From positions 14,478,762 to 14,542,761 of the forward strand of contig CM075783.1 of NCBI GenBank assembly GCA_037974665.1: a stretch of DNA of 64,000 nt, written 5' to 3'. This stretch comes from Ehretia macrophylla (taxonomy: Eukaryota; Streptophyta; Magnoliopsida; Boraginales; Ehretiaceae). Position numbers and translations under genes: made by a program. This document shows, in pieces, positions 11,342 through 22,554 of the stretch. Each line of letters begins with the position of its first letter. The first letter of the stretch is position 1. The notes beneath the pieces were generated by a model. It searched no databases, was not told the DNA's origin, and worked only from the letters and a program-made list of their open reading frames with translations.

Positions 11342-13774
11342 TGTCACGCCCCAACTCGACCCCATCTACGATCAGTCAGGACGCAACGGAATTTCGGCGG
11401 CATAACGACAGTAAACAGATTTCCGAGGTTCTAAACCAACCTCATTAAACATCATACATCCAGAAATTCCTCAATACAAACAACAACATACAACACAACC
11501 ATATTATACAATAAAACATCCTCGTTATACGCCTCCGTTCCAACATGACATACAATACCTCAACTTTATCATACATTTCAAAAGTAAGTTGAGACACAAC
11601 TACAATTTAACCATAGACAAAAGGAAGCCACTAAATATTAACATCATTTGGATCATCATCTTTTCAATAACTATTACACTAAGAACCGAAAAGCATATAA
11701 AAGTCCATTAAGCTAATATACATGACATTTAACAACATAGAATCATGGATAAGACTCAGGGACATATGACTCATCCACGAAAGGCACGTTTTCCACATTC
11801 TCCTCTTCAGGAGGCACGTACCCGTAATCTTGTGAAAGTACACCTGAAACATGCATTAATAGGGAGTGAGCTTATATACATAAGCCCAGTGAGGATCCGA
11901 TAGATCTCGACAGCATTCACTACGCTCCTTGGATTTAGTCCTTTGAGCAAGTAAACACACAACAACATAATAACATAAATAAAGCTATCATCACATAACT
12001 ATATGACCATTCAATAAGGATACTCTATTTGGTGTAGCTCCAAACGCCATCACGATCTCAACCGTTCTTCTTATAACTCCCCATTACTCACGCACCCGAG
12101 GTACCTCACTAGCCCCTTCCCTCCATGACATCTCCGTCATGCGAGCTGGGGGTAGCCTATGGCAGTCATGCCGTTATCAACCCGACAGCCCGACGCTGCC
12201 CGAGAGGTGGCACACACATACCAAGACTCCATATTCATCAATCATCATGCAAGCATAAATCAATCAATCAATTGGGAGATCAGCAACAAGAGTGCCCGAT
12301 TCCCGCATTCAATAATAATCAATCAATAACATCAATATAACATCAATATTAAATTAAACAACAAACAACGTAGTTAGATGACAAAGTAGGCCATCTAACC
12401 GGACATGCATAATATACATAATTAAACCCTAAATTACTCAACAACGACTCACCATTCATCACTCGAACACTACCCAACCATCTAAGGCCTCGTTCAAGAA
12501 ATTAAAGAATGACAACCTAAACTTCTAAAATTCATAACTTACAATCTACTAATCCAAACATTGCCAAATCAGTTCCTATCACTCACCCATTCAACCTACT
12601 ACATTAGCCCTCTCGGAAATCCACCATAACACCTCTAAATCATGCCCGATAACCCTAAAACCCTAAGATGTCATGGCTGGATTTTCCGGATTTTCACACA
12701 AACAATGTAATCGAAAATTCGGCATTACAACAGCGCTAACACGTAATTATCAAGTATTTAAAAATCGACGGCAATCGATTTCGAGCAACGCAACTCAATT
12801 AAATCAACTTTGAACATTTTAATCAAAATTAAATACCCGGAAAATAAAAATTATGCTATATCCGACAGAAATTCGTAGTATTAGTATATAATGATCCCTA
12901 GCATGCAAGGAGCAATAATCTAACATCAGATTACAATTCTAACGGTTCAATCTTCATTTATACGCAAAAACACAAAAATGACATTTTGAGATCTAGAATT
13001 TTTCTCTCACCTTAGATGCGATATAAGCCTAGGAATGCGTGCTATGCGTGCCCAACAAGCAGAATCCAAGTCGGTGCGAAGTTTCACGGACAAAAACTAG
13101 GTTTTTCTTTGAAAAATTGGATTGAAAGCTTGAGTTTTCTCTTCTCTTTTTCTCTCCTCAACCTCACGGCAATGTGTGTGTGTGGTGGTGTTTTTGTGTT
13201 GTGTGAGTGTGTGTTGAGGACATTAGCTTATAAGGTCAATTATTTAATTAAAGTCAAAGTTATTTTAATAGGTATTTTTGTGTTTTTAATGACTTTAATT
13301 GCATTTTAGTGATCACCAAGTTAAAATTAATTATGCAACCCCCAAGATATCTCAAGTGAGTTATTTTTAGGTGACAAGAAGTTTTACATTCAAAGAATTC
13401 CACCCGAGTCGGCTTAAAACTCGATTTTTGCAAAAGTCGGTGTAAAAACCCTAATAAATTCTTAAGCCGATTTTAAAACTGTTTTCATCAAACACAGGTC
13501 TATTAAAGTCCGTGGACTAGGTCTAGAAGGGTTAAAAAGACCAGTTTCAAAATTATAGCGGACGTGTTTCGAAAACACTATTCACTGAAAATCGACGATA
13601 AAATTTCTGACTCCGTTTTTGATGAAAATTTCATGAATGCACATTTAGCACGTATTAGGAGTATTGAAATCAAAATTATAACTTTCTAGGTCCTATAGCA
13701 CATAAACAGATCATATGCACGCAAAACGAGGTAAAGCACGTAAAACGAGATAAGCAAGAAAGTGGGGTTTCACA
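11342..13774 (-). repeat. B1 3' LTR (2433 bp)
   Basis: On the minus strand it begins TGTGAAACCCCAC (13774) and ends GGGGCGTGACA (11342). It contains the GC-rich block around 12110-12220 (minus-sense GGGCAGCGTCGGGCTGTCG), an inverted repeat CATGAC/GTCATG (12125-12142) and the intron-like cassette (12023-11844). The 71-codon plus-strand open frame seen in this region recurs in other B LTRs as antisense of the GC-rich block and is not called. Confidence 0.93.
11844..12023 (-). other. Intron-like cassette in B1 left LTR
   Basis: Minus-strand 180-nt T-rich segment opening GTATCCTTA and ending CATGTTTCAG. Hairpin GGGCTTAT-GTAT-ATAAGCTC at 11887-11868 lies 24 nt before the AG. The next two bases are GT, then an open frame ending in the tail DESYVPESYP and a stop at about 11752. 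That tail is nearly identical in every B LTR in the window. Confidence 0.42.
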
Positions 13775-13810
13775 TTCTCCCCCCCTTATAGAAATTTCGT
13801 CCTCGAAATT
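13775..13810 (-). promoter_or_regulatory. B1 polypurine tract and adjacent hairpin
   Basis: Minus-strand AAGGGGGGGAGAA directly abuts the LTR and is the expected plus-strand primer. Immediately upstream in sense is the perfect inverted repeat AATTTCG-AGGA-CGAAATT (13810-13793). Equivalent hairpins occur in B2, B3, B4 and C with paired base changes. Confidence 0.75.
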
Positions 13811-13846
13811 CTTACTTGATGTACGGAATAGATCTGGGTATTGTTG

Positions 13847-16800
13847 CTACATCTGATCTCGTCTCTCCCACGTAGCTTCCTCAATGCCGTGATGCTTCCA
13901 CAACACCTTAACCATCGGAATCCTCTTCGACCTCAACTCTCGGTCCATCTGATCTAGAATACGAATCGGACGCTCGTCATAAGTCAAATTCTCTCGAAGC
14001 TGGAACGGCTCTGGCTCAATAATATGAGAAGGATCCGGATTGTATTTCCGCAAATTAGACACGTGAAACACATCGTGGACATTAGAGAAGTTTTCCGGTA
14101 GAGCCAACCGATATGCCAACTTACCAACCCTGCCAATAATCTCAAACGGCCCAACAAATCTCGGACTCAGCTTACCACCTTTACCATAACGAACAAACCC
14201 CTTTCGAGGAGACAATCTCAAGAAAACCCGATCTCCAACTGCAAACTCCAAGTCTCGACGACGCTTATCAGCATAACTCTTGAATCTACTCTGCGCCGTA
14301 AGCATTCTCTGCCTGATCAACTGGACATTCTCGATCTTCTCAAGAAATTCTGGCATAATAGTCGGATCAATAGTCTTCATCTCTCCTACCTCGTCCCAAT
14401 ATAAAGGTGAACGGCACTTACGACCGTAAAGAGCTGCAAAAGGTGCCATTCCAATAGTAGCTTGATAACTATTGTTATAGGCAAACTCGGCAAGTGGTAG
14501 ATGTTTCTCCCAGTTCTTCCCGAAGTCCAGAACACAAGCCCTAAGCATATCTTCCAGAATCTGAATAGTCCGCTCAGACTGACCGTCGGTCTGTGGATGA
14601 TACGCGGTACTGAAGTTCAACTGAGTACCTAAGGTCTCCTGAAGTTTCTCCCACAAACGAGAAGTAAATCGAGGATCTCGATCAGAGACAATACTAGATG
14701 GAATACCGTGAAGTCTAACAATCTGATCCAGATAGAGATCCGTCAGCTTTGTAACCTCATCTCCTAACCTCATGGCAATAAAATGAGCTGTCTTCGTCAA
14801 ACGATCCACGACAACCCAAACTGCATCATTACCCCTCGGTGATCTAGGCAAACCAGTGACGAAGTCCATCGTAATATGCTCCCATTTCCACTCTGGTATA
14901 GCCAACGGCTGAAGCAAACCTGCTGGTCGTTGATGCTCGGCTTTCACTCTCTGACAAGTCAAACATCTAGACACAAACTGAGCAACCTCCCTCTTCATGT
15001 TGTTCCACCAGTAATGCTGTTTCAAATCCCGATACATCTTGGTTCCACCGGGATGAATAGTATATTTAGAATTATGAGCTTCCTCCAGAATACCTCGTCT
15101 CAAGCCCGGTTCATCGGGAACACAAACCCTGTTCCGAAACCGAAGAATACCGTCCTCATGCACTTTAAAGTCAGACTGATCATCCGAAATCTGATCCTTG
15201 ATCTTCTGAAGTTTAACATCAAGCTGCTGAGCTTCCCTGATATGAGACAACAATAAAGACTGAATACGGAGATGTGAACACATCATCCCAACCTGAGTGA
15301 ACTCTGGTCTCCAATAACTAAACTCCTCAAGAACCTCCCACTTTTTGACAGCCAAACAAGAAATACTAGCCTTCCGGCTGAGAGCATCTGCTACAACATT
15401 TGCCTTTCCAGGCAGATAATTGATAGAACAATTATAATCTCCAAGAAGCTCCATCCACCTCCTCTGGCGCATATTCAACTCCTTCTGTGAGAATAAATAC
15501 TTAAGACTCTTATGATCAGTGAAAATCTCGAACTTACTGCCCCACAGATAATGACGCCACTTCTTGAGTGCAAAGACAACTGCTGCCAACTCAAGATCAT
15601 GAGTCGGATAATTCACCTCATAAGGCTTCAACTTTCGAGAAGCATAGGCAATAACTCGGCCATCCTGCATAAGAACACATCCCAAGCCCTCCTTGGACGC
15701 ATCACTGTAAATGACCATATTATCGGTCCCCTCTGGTAGAGCAAGTACTGGAGCGGTAGTTAGCCTCTTTTTCAACTCCTGAAATCCACTCTCACACTTC
15801 TCGTCCCAATTAAAGATAGTCCGTTTCTGAGTCAACTTAGATAGTGGCCCCGCAATGTTTGAGAAGTCCTTGACAAACCTACGGTAATAACCCGCCAAGC
15901 CAAGAAAACTACGGACATCAGTAACACTCTCTGGCCGCTTCCCAGACATCACCGATTCAATCTTAGTGGGATCTACAGAAATACCACTCTGTGTAATAAC
16001 ATGGCCAAGAAAAGAAATCCGTTGCAGCCAAAATTCACATTTGCTGAACTTGGCAAACAACTGATGCTCCTGCAACTTCTCTAATACAAGCCGTAGATGT
16101 TGCTCGTGCTCCAATTCAGATTTAGAATAGACCAAGATATCATCAATAAAAATCACCACGAACTGGTCCAAGTACGGCTGAAAGACTCGATGCATAAGAT
16201 CCATGAATGCTGCCGGTGCATTAGTCAAACCAAAGGGCATGACAACAAACTCATAATGCCCGTACCGAGTTCTGAAGGCAGACTTCGGAACATCGTCTGA
16301 GCGAATCCGAAGTTGATAATACCCCTGCCTCAAATCAAACTTAGAGTAGACTTTGGCTCCCTGAAGTTGATCAAACAACTCATCAATCAGTGGCAAAGGA
16401 TATTTATTCTTGATGGTCACCTGATTCAAACCACGGTAATCAATACATAATCTCAAGGTGCCATCCTTCTTCTTCACAAACAAAACAGGAGCTCCCCAAG
16501 GTGAAGAACTCTGCTGAATAAATCCTTTCTCCAACAACTCCTGTAACTGAGTCTTCAACTCCTTCAACTCAGCTGGTGCCATCCGGTACGCCGATTTAGA
16601 AATAGGTTGAGTACCGGGAACAAGATTAATCACAAACTCTATATCCCTATCTGGCGGCAATCCTGGCAACTCCTCGGGAAATACATTAGGATATTCCCGG
16701 ATAATAGGGACTTCTTCTAGCTGTAGCTTATCAGATGGCTTGTTGATCAAATAAGCTAGATAACCCGAACACCCCTTACTCACCAACTTAACGGCTTTAG

Positions 16801-18499
16801 TTGCTGAGATAACAAAACTCGTCTTAGCACCCCGGTTACCCGCTACCTCAACTACTGGCTGATCTGGCAAACGAAACTGTACTACCTTGGTTCTACAGTT
16901 CAACTGGGCATCATACTTAGAAAGCCAATCCATACCCAAGATAACATCATACCCCCGGATAGGAAATAAGATAAGGTCCGAAGGAAAATTATGCCCCTTA
17001 ACATGTATTAAACAATCCTTACATACTAAGCCAGTAACATACTTATCAGTCAAAGAGGTACTAATTTCAACCACATAAGGCAATCTTTCAGGTTGCAATT
17101 TAACACGTTGCACACAAGCAGGAGTAATGAAAGAATGCGTAGCACCAGAATCAATCAACACTTTAACAAGTTGATCAAGTATAAGAAAGTTACCTTCCAC
17201 AACTGCAGTCTCCTCAGGCATCTCCTCTAAGTCAACTGCATAAGCCCGAGCCTGAACCCGCTGCTGCTGTGGTACACTGCCCGTAGGCCTACCCTGGTAA
17301 CCCTGAGTCGCTGCCCGACCCTCAGTCCTCGCATATTTAGGGCAATCCTTCGCCCTATGATCGATGCTACCACAACCCAAACATGTTCCTGCCTTTACCC
17401 TGCAGTCGGACTCTACATGCCCTGGGCGCTTGCAGTAATTACACTGCGATGATGTGGCACTAACACTGCCCCTAGAATAACCAGAAGCTGAAGAAGCAGC
17501 TGATACAGCCTGCTGCTGAGGTCTCACCACACTAGGCCTATACTGACCCTGAGACTGGGCTGGCCTATACTGAGTCTGAACCTGATATGGCCTCTGTTGA
17601 AACTGAGGCTGATAGTAACTCTGCTGACTCTGTGGCCTATAAGAACCCTGCTGGGCAGGTGGCCTGTAGACAACCTGCTGTACTGGAGGCCTATATAAAA
17701 CCTGCTGGCCCTGCGGCTGATACGGCCTCTTACTCGGCTGACTGGAGACAATCTGATCCCCTTTCCTCTTCTCTAATCTAGAAGCTGCATCAAAAGCCTC
17801 AGTGAAAATATCATAACGATTCAGAGCCATCACATCCTGAATCTCGGGCCGCAACCCCAACATAAACCTGCGAGTCCTCCGCTCCTCGTCTACCACATAC
17901 TCCGGTGCATACCGGGACAATCGAGTAAATGTGGCCTCATATTGAGCCACTGTAGCATCTCCCTGGACCAAGGCTAGAAACTCGGCCTCTCTCCGTTCCC
18001 TGCAAATCCTCGGGACATACTTTGCTCGGAAAGCCATCAGAAAGGTACCCCAAACATAAGGAATACCCTGTGCCGCCCAGCTAGTCCTTACCGTGCGCCA
18101 CCACTCCTCTGCCTCGTCATCTAACAAATACACGGCAAAAGAGACTTTCTGCTCATCAGTATAGCCAAGTGGATCATAAATCTTCTCCAACTTGCTAATC
18201 CATACCTCCGCCTTCCTATCATCCGGCTCCCCCTGAAATCTCGGTGGGTGATATCCTAAAAAATCCTTCAGGGTACCACGCCCGTGGTTACCACCCTGAA
18301 TATTCAGAAGCTGAGCCTGCATAGCCTGATTCTGGGCAGCCTGCCCTGCTAATAACTGTGCCTGACTAGCCACTAACTCTGCAATCCGCTCCATAGCTGC
18401 TCCAAATCGGTCATCACCCCCGTCACGGCCCGGTGCCACGTTACTCGGAGTCTCATCAGTCAACTCAGACCTACCTCTGGTTCTCGGTCGACCGGCCAT
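13847..18499 (-). CDS. Gag-Pol polyprotein of chromovirus B1
   Basis: A single frame of 1550 codons plus stop. The start is taken at MAGRPRTRG because the B2 copy begins with the same words; an in-frame Met lies 21 codons upstream. Approximate domain order: gag capsid-like region (residues 75-250, with EEWWRTV); Q/Y/P-rich linker; two CCHC zinc knuckles near 351-386 ([14 protein letters not shown] and [14 protein letters not shown]); aspartic protease with DSGATHSF near 448; reverse transcriptase with [10 protein letters not shown] near 783; RNase H with DASKEGLGC near 932; integrase HHCC finger near 1140-1180, then the D,D,E core ([22 protein letters not shown]); a GPF/Y-type module (RFVGPFEI) near 1440; C-terminal chromodomain ([16 protein letters not shown]). 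Family knowledge: Gag packages RNA, Pol copies it, and the chromodomain steers integration to heterochromatin, which fits this setting. Confidence 0.93.
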   Translation of the reverse strand: MAGRPRTRGRSELTDETPSNVAPGRDGGDDRFGAAMERIAELVASQAQLLAGQAAQNQAMQAQLLNIQGGNHGRGTLKDFLGYHPPRFQGEPDDRKAEVWISKLEKIYDPLGYTDEQKVSFAVYLLDDEAEEWWRTVRTSWAAQGIPYVWGTFLMAFRAKYVPRICRERREAEFLALVQGDATVAQYEATFTRLSRYAPEYVVDEERRTRRFMLGLRPEIQDVMALNRYDIFTEAFDAASRLEKRKGDQIVSSQPSKRPYQPQGQQVLYRPPVQQVVYRPPAQQGSYRPQSQQSYYQPQFQQRPYQVQTQYRPAQSQGQYRPSVVRPQQQAVSAASSASGYSRGSVSATSSQCNYCKRPGHVESDCRVKAGTCLGCGSIDHRAKDCPKYARTEGRAATQGYQGRPTGSVPQQQRVQARAYAVDLEEMPEETAVVEGNFLILDQLVKVLIDSGATHSFITPACVQRVKLQPERLPYVVEISTSLTDKYVTGLVCKDCLIHVKGHNFPSDLILFPIRGYDVILGMDWLSKYDAQLNCRTKVVQFRLPDQPVVEVAGNRGAKTSFVISATKAVKLVSKGCSGYLAYLINKPSDKLQLEEVPIIREYPNVFPEELPGLPPDRDIEFVINLVPGTQPISKSAYRMAPAELKELKTQLQELLEKGFIQQSSSPWGAPVLFVKKKDGTLRLCIDYRGLNQVTIKNKYPLPLIDELFDQLQGAKVYSKFDLRQGYYQLRIRSDDVPKSAFRTRYGHYEFVVMPFGLTNAPAAFMDLMHRVFQPYLDQFVVIFIDDILVYSKSELEHEQHLRLVLEKLQEHQLFAKFSKCEFWLQRISFLGHVITQSGISVDPTKIESVMSGKRPESVTDVRSFLGLAGYYRRFVKDFSNIAGPLSKLTQKRTIFNWDEKCESGFQELKKRLTTAPVLALPEGTDNMVIYSDASKEGLGCVLMQDGRVIAYASRKLKPYEVNYPTHDLELAAVVFALKKWRHYLWGSKFEIFTDHKSLKYLFSQKELNMRQRRWMELLGDYNCSINYLPGKANVVADALSRKASISCLAVKKWEVLEEFSYWRPEFTQVGMMCSHLRIQSLLLSHIREAQQLDVKLQKIKDQISDDQSDFKVHEDGILRFRNRVCVPDEPGLRRGILEEAHNSKYTIHPGGTKMYRDLKQHYWWNNMKREVAQFVSRCLTCQRVKAEHQRPAGLLQPLAIPEWKWEHITMDFVTGLPRSPRGNDAVWVVVDRLTKTAHFIAMRLGDEVTKLTDLYLDQIVRLHGIPSSIVSDRDPRFTSRLWEKLQETLGTQLNFSTAYHPQTDGQSERTIQILEDMLRACVLDFGKNWEKHLPLAEFAYNNSYQATIGMAPFAALYGRKCRSPLYWDEVGEMKTIDPTIMPEFLEKIENVQLIRQRMLTAQSRFKSYADKRRRDLEFAVGDRVFLRLSPRKGFVRYGKGGKLSPRFVGPFEIIGRVGKLAYRLALPENFSNVHDVFHVSNLRKYNPDPSHIIEPEPFQLRENLTYDERPIRILDQMDRELRSKRIPMVKVLWKHHGIEEATWERRDQM

Positions 18500-18769
18500 T
18501 CTACTAATCAAAGAGTTAGCACAGTTATAGCACGTAGACAGGTTATAAACAACTATTAACACATAAATAACAAACTCATATAAAACACATAAACAAATTG
18601 ATCACATAATCACATAAGCACTTAAATCACATAATCACTTAATCAATTAATCATACCAATACATATTTCATTTTTCTTTCCTTTCATACATATTTCATGC
18701 TAAGACCATTACCCACATTCCGAGAATACCCCGGCTGACAACTAACATGAGCTCTGATACCACTTAAAC
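18500..18769 (-). other. B1 leader with tRNA-iMet primer-binding site
   Basis: The minus-strand TGGTATCAGAGC at 18762-18751 is complementary to the 3' end of initiator methionine tRNA and lies a few bases inside the 5' LTR. Further downstream the leader holds a degenerate run of words such as CATAATCACATAAG (plus strand, about 18560-18660). The same words are expanded in C and B4. Confidence 0.85.
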
Positions 18770-21204
18770 TGTCACGCCCCAACTCGACCCCACCTACGAT
18801 CAGTCAGGACGCAACGGAATTTCGGCGGCATAACGACAGTAAACAGATTTCCGAGGTTCTAAACCAACCTCATTAAACATCATACATCCAGAAATTCCTC
18901 AATACAAACAACAACATACAACACAACCATATTATACAATAAAACATCCTCGTTATACGCCTCCGTCCCAACATGACATACAATACCTCAACTTTATCAT
19001 ACATTTCAAAAGTAAGTTGAGACACAACTACAATTTAACCATAGACAAAAGGAAGCCACTAAATATTAACATCATTTGGATCATCATCTTTTCAATAACT
19101 ATTACACTAAGAACCGAAAAGCATATAAAAGTCCATTAAGCTAATATACATGACATTTAACAACATAGAATCATGGATAAGACTCAGGGACATATGACTC
19201 ATCCACGAAAGGCACGTTTTCCACATTCTCCTCTTCAGGAGGCACGTACCCGTAATCTTGTGAAAGTACACCTGAAACATGCATTAATAGAGAGTGAGCT
19301 TATATACATAAGCCCAGTGAGGATCCGATAGATCTCGACAGCATTCACTACGCTCCTTGGATTTAGTCCTTTGAGCAAGTAAACACACAACAACATAATA
19401 ACATAAATAAAGCTATCATCACATAACTATATGACCATTCAATAAGGATACTCTATTTGGTGTAGCTCCAAACGCCATCACGATCTCAACCGTTCTTCTT
19501 ATAACTCCCCATTACTCACGCACCCGAGGTACCTCACTAGCCCCTTCCCTCCATGACATCTCCGTCATGCGAGCTGGGGGTAGCCTATGGCAGTCATGCC
19601 GTTATCAACCCGACAGCCCGACGCTGCCCGAGAGGTGGCACACACATACCAAGACTCCATATTCATCAATCATCATGCAAGCATAAATCAATCAATCAAT
19701 TGGGAGATCAGCAACAAGAGTGCCCGATTCCCGCATTCAATAATAATCAATCAATAACATCAATATAATATCAATATTAAATTAAACAACAAACAACGTA
19801 GTTAGATGACAAAGTAGGCCATCTAACCGGACATGCATAACATACATAATTAAACCCTAAATTACTCAACAACGACTCACCATTCATCACTCGAACACTA
19901 CCCAACCATCTAAGGCCTCGTTCAAGAAATTAAAGAATGACAACCTAAACTTCTAAAATTCATAACTTACAATCTACTAATCCAAACATTGCCAAATCAG
20001 TTCCTATCACTCACCCATTCAACCTACTACATTAGCCCTCTCGGAAATCCACCATAACACCTCTAAATCATGCCCGATAACCCTAAAACCCTAAGATGTC
20101 ATGGCTGGATTTTCCGGATTTTCACACAAACAATGTAATCGAAAATTCGGCATTACAACAGCGCTAACACGTAATTATCAAGTATTTAGAAATCGACGGC
20201 AATCGATTTCGAGCAACGCAACTCAATTAAATCAACTTTGAACATTTTAATCAAAATTAAATACCCGGAAAATAAAAATTATGCTATATCTGACAGAAAT
20301 TCGTAGTATTAGTATATAATGATCCCTAGCATGCAAGGAGCAATAATCTAACATCAGATTACAATTCTAACGGTTCAATCTTCATTTATACGCAAAAACA
20401 CAAAAATGACATTTTGAGATCTAGAATTTTTCTCTCACCTTAGATGCGATATAAGCCTAGGAATGCGTGCTATGCGTGCCCAACAAGCAGAATCCAAGTC
20501 GGTGCGAAGTTTCACGGACAAAAACTAGGTTTTTCTTTGAAAAATTGGATTGAAAGCTTGAGTTTTCTCTTCTCTTTTTCTCTCCTCAACCTCACGGCAA
20601 TGTGTGTGTGTGTGGTGGTGTTTTTGTGTTGTGTGAGTGTGTGTTGAGGACATTAGCTTATAAGGTCAATTATTTAATTAAAGTCAAAGTTATTTTAATA
20701 GGTATTTTTGTGTTTTTAATGACTTTAATTGCATTTTAGTGATCACCAAGTTAAAATTAATTATGCAACCCCCAAGATATCTCAAGTGAGTTATTTTTAG
20801 GTGACAAGAAGTTTTACATTCAAAGAATTCCACCCGAGTCGGCTTAAAACTCGATTTTCGCAAAAGTCGGTGTAAAAACCCTAATAAATTCTTAAGCCGA
20901 TTTTAAAACCGTTTTCATCAAACACAGGTCTATTAAAGTCCGTGGACTAGGTCTAGAAGGGTTAAAAAGACCAGTTTCAAAATTATAGCGGACGTGTTTC
21001 GAAAACACTATTCACTAAAAATCGACGATAAAATTTCTGACTCCGTTTTTGATGAAAATTTCATGAATGCACATTTAGCACGTATTAGGAGTATTGAAAT
21101 CAAAATTATAACTTTCTAGGTCCTATAGCACATAAACAGATCATATGCACGCAAAACGAGGTAAAGCACGTAAAACGAGATAAGCAAGAAAGTGGGGTTT
21201 CACA
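18770..21204 (-). repeat. B1 5' LTR (2435 bp)
   Basis: Pairs with 11342-13774 at about 99.5% identity. It carries the same GC-rich block, and its intron-like cassette lies at 19451-19272 (180 nt). Expected to hold the promoter for B1; I could not fix a transcription start from sequence alone. Confidence 0.93.
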
Positions 21205-22554
21205 CACAAGAACAACAATAATAATATCATCACATAACTATATGACCATTCAATAAAGGACACTCTAGTTGGTGTAGCTTCAAACACCATCACGATCATA
21301 ACAGCCTTCTTATGACTCCCATAAACTCACGCACCCGGGGTACCCCCAATAACCTCGCCTTCAATGACACCTCCGTCATGCGAGTTGGAGGCAATCTCTG
21401 ATAGTCATGCCGCTATCAACCCGACAGTCCAATGTTGCCCGAGAGGTGGCACACACATACCAGAGACCCAGCAATAATAATAAACATCAATTATTCACAG
21501 GAGGACAATCTAGCAGAACTGTTTATCTCCCGGCATCAATCATCAATCAATAATCATATTATCATCATAATAATCATCAATAGTCAATTAAACAACAAAA
21601 TAACTAAGTTAGATGACAAAGTAGGCCATCCAACCGAACATGTATTAAACATACAATCAAACTCTAAATTACCCATCAACAACTCACAATTCAATCACTC
21701 AACCCACACCCAATTAACTAAGGCTCAATTCAATAATTTAAAGAAAGATAACCTAACTTCAAAAATTCATAACCTACATTCTACTAATCCAAACAACTCC
21801 AAATCAGTTTCTATCACTCACCCATTCAACCAACTACATTAGCCCCCTTGGAAAACCACTATAACACCTCCAAAGCATGCCCGATAACCCTAAAACCCTA
21901 AGGTGTCAAGGCTGAATTTTCCAGATTTTTACCCAAACATCATAATCGAAAATTCGGCATTACAACGGCGCTACCACGTAATTATCAAACATTTAGAAAT
22001 TGACGGCAATCGATTCCGATCAACACAACTCAATTTAATCAACATTGAACAAATTAATCAATTTAAATACCCGAAAAATAAAAATTATGCTACAACCGAT
22101 AAAAACTCGTAGTAAGACAACTAAATGATCCCTAGCATGCAAGAAGCAATAATCTACCATCAGATTAGAATTCTAACGGTTCAATTTTCATTTATATGCA
22201 AAAATGCAAAAGACAACTTTTGAAATCTAGAATTTTTCTCTCACCTTTGATCCAAAGTAAAGCTAGGAATGCGTGCAATAGGTGCCCAACAAGTGGAATC
22301 CAGCCCGGTTTGAAAAGATTCGGACTTTAAATGAGTTTTCTAAGGCAAAATTACTTTGAAAATAAGTTGAATAAAATCTCTTTTTTTCCTAAGCTTTCAT
22401 GGCTGCAATGTGTGTGTAAATGTGGTGTTTTGCTTTGTTTCATTGTGTGTTGGTGATATATGCATGAAAGTCAACAAGTCAAATGAAAGTCAAAGTTGAA
22501 ACTTTAGTATTTTTAGTGTTTTCTTGACTTTAAATGCATTTTATTGATCACCAA
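21205..22554 (-). repeat. B2 3' LTR, segment 2 of 4
   Basis: Continues the B2 LTR after B1, beginning with the duplicated CACAA and ending with ACCAA, the A2 target site (22550-22554). Corresponds to about 42610-43957 of the right B2 LTR with roughly 3% differences and a few small length changes. The 136-codon plus-strand open frame here is antisense to the LTR and shares its fate in both LTRs. Confidence 0.92.

Larger units (their letters stand above)
11342..21204 (-). mobile_element. Ty3/gypsy chromovirus B1 (Tekay-like), looks whole
   Basis: A 9863-bp minus-strand element with LTRs at 11342-13774 and 18770-21204, a tRNA-iMet primer site beside the right LTR, a polypurine tract beside the left LTR, and a single long gag-pol frame between. 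CACAA is duplicated at both ends. The LTRs differ at only about 10-12 sites plus one two-base length change, so insertion was recent (a few hundred thousand years at usual plant rates). It sits inside the LTR of B2, an older member of the same family. Clade assignment to Tekay/Del is from memory of the family's chromodomain and LTR size. Confidence 0.94.

Noticed and set aside
12125-12340. 71-codon plus-strand frame (MTSPSCELGVAYG...) repeated at 19553, 57917 and 63115
   Set aside because: It is antisense to the B-family LTR and recurs only because the LTR recurs.
18751-18762. tRNA gene fragment
   Set aside because: Only the 12-base primer-binding complement to initiator tRNA is present; no cloverleaf or internal promoter boxes.
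21432-21842. 136-codon plus-strand frame, repeated near 42839
   Set aside because: Low-complexity N/I/T-rich translation of AT-rich LTR sequence, antisense to B2; found in both LTRs of the same element.
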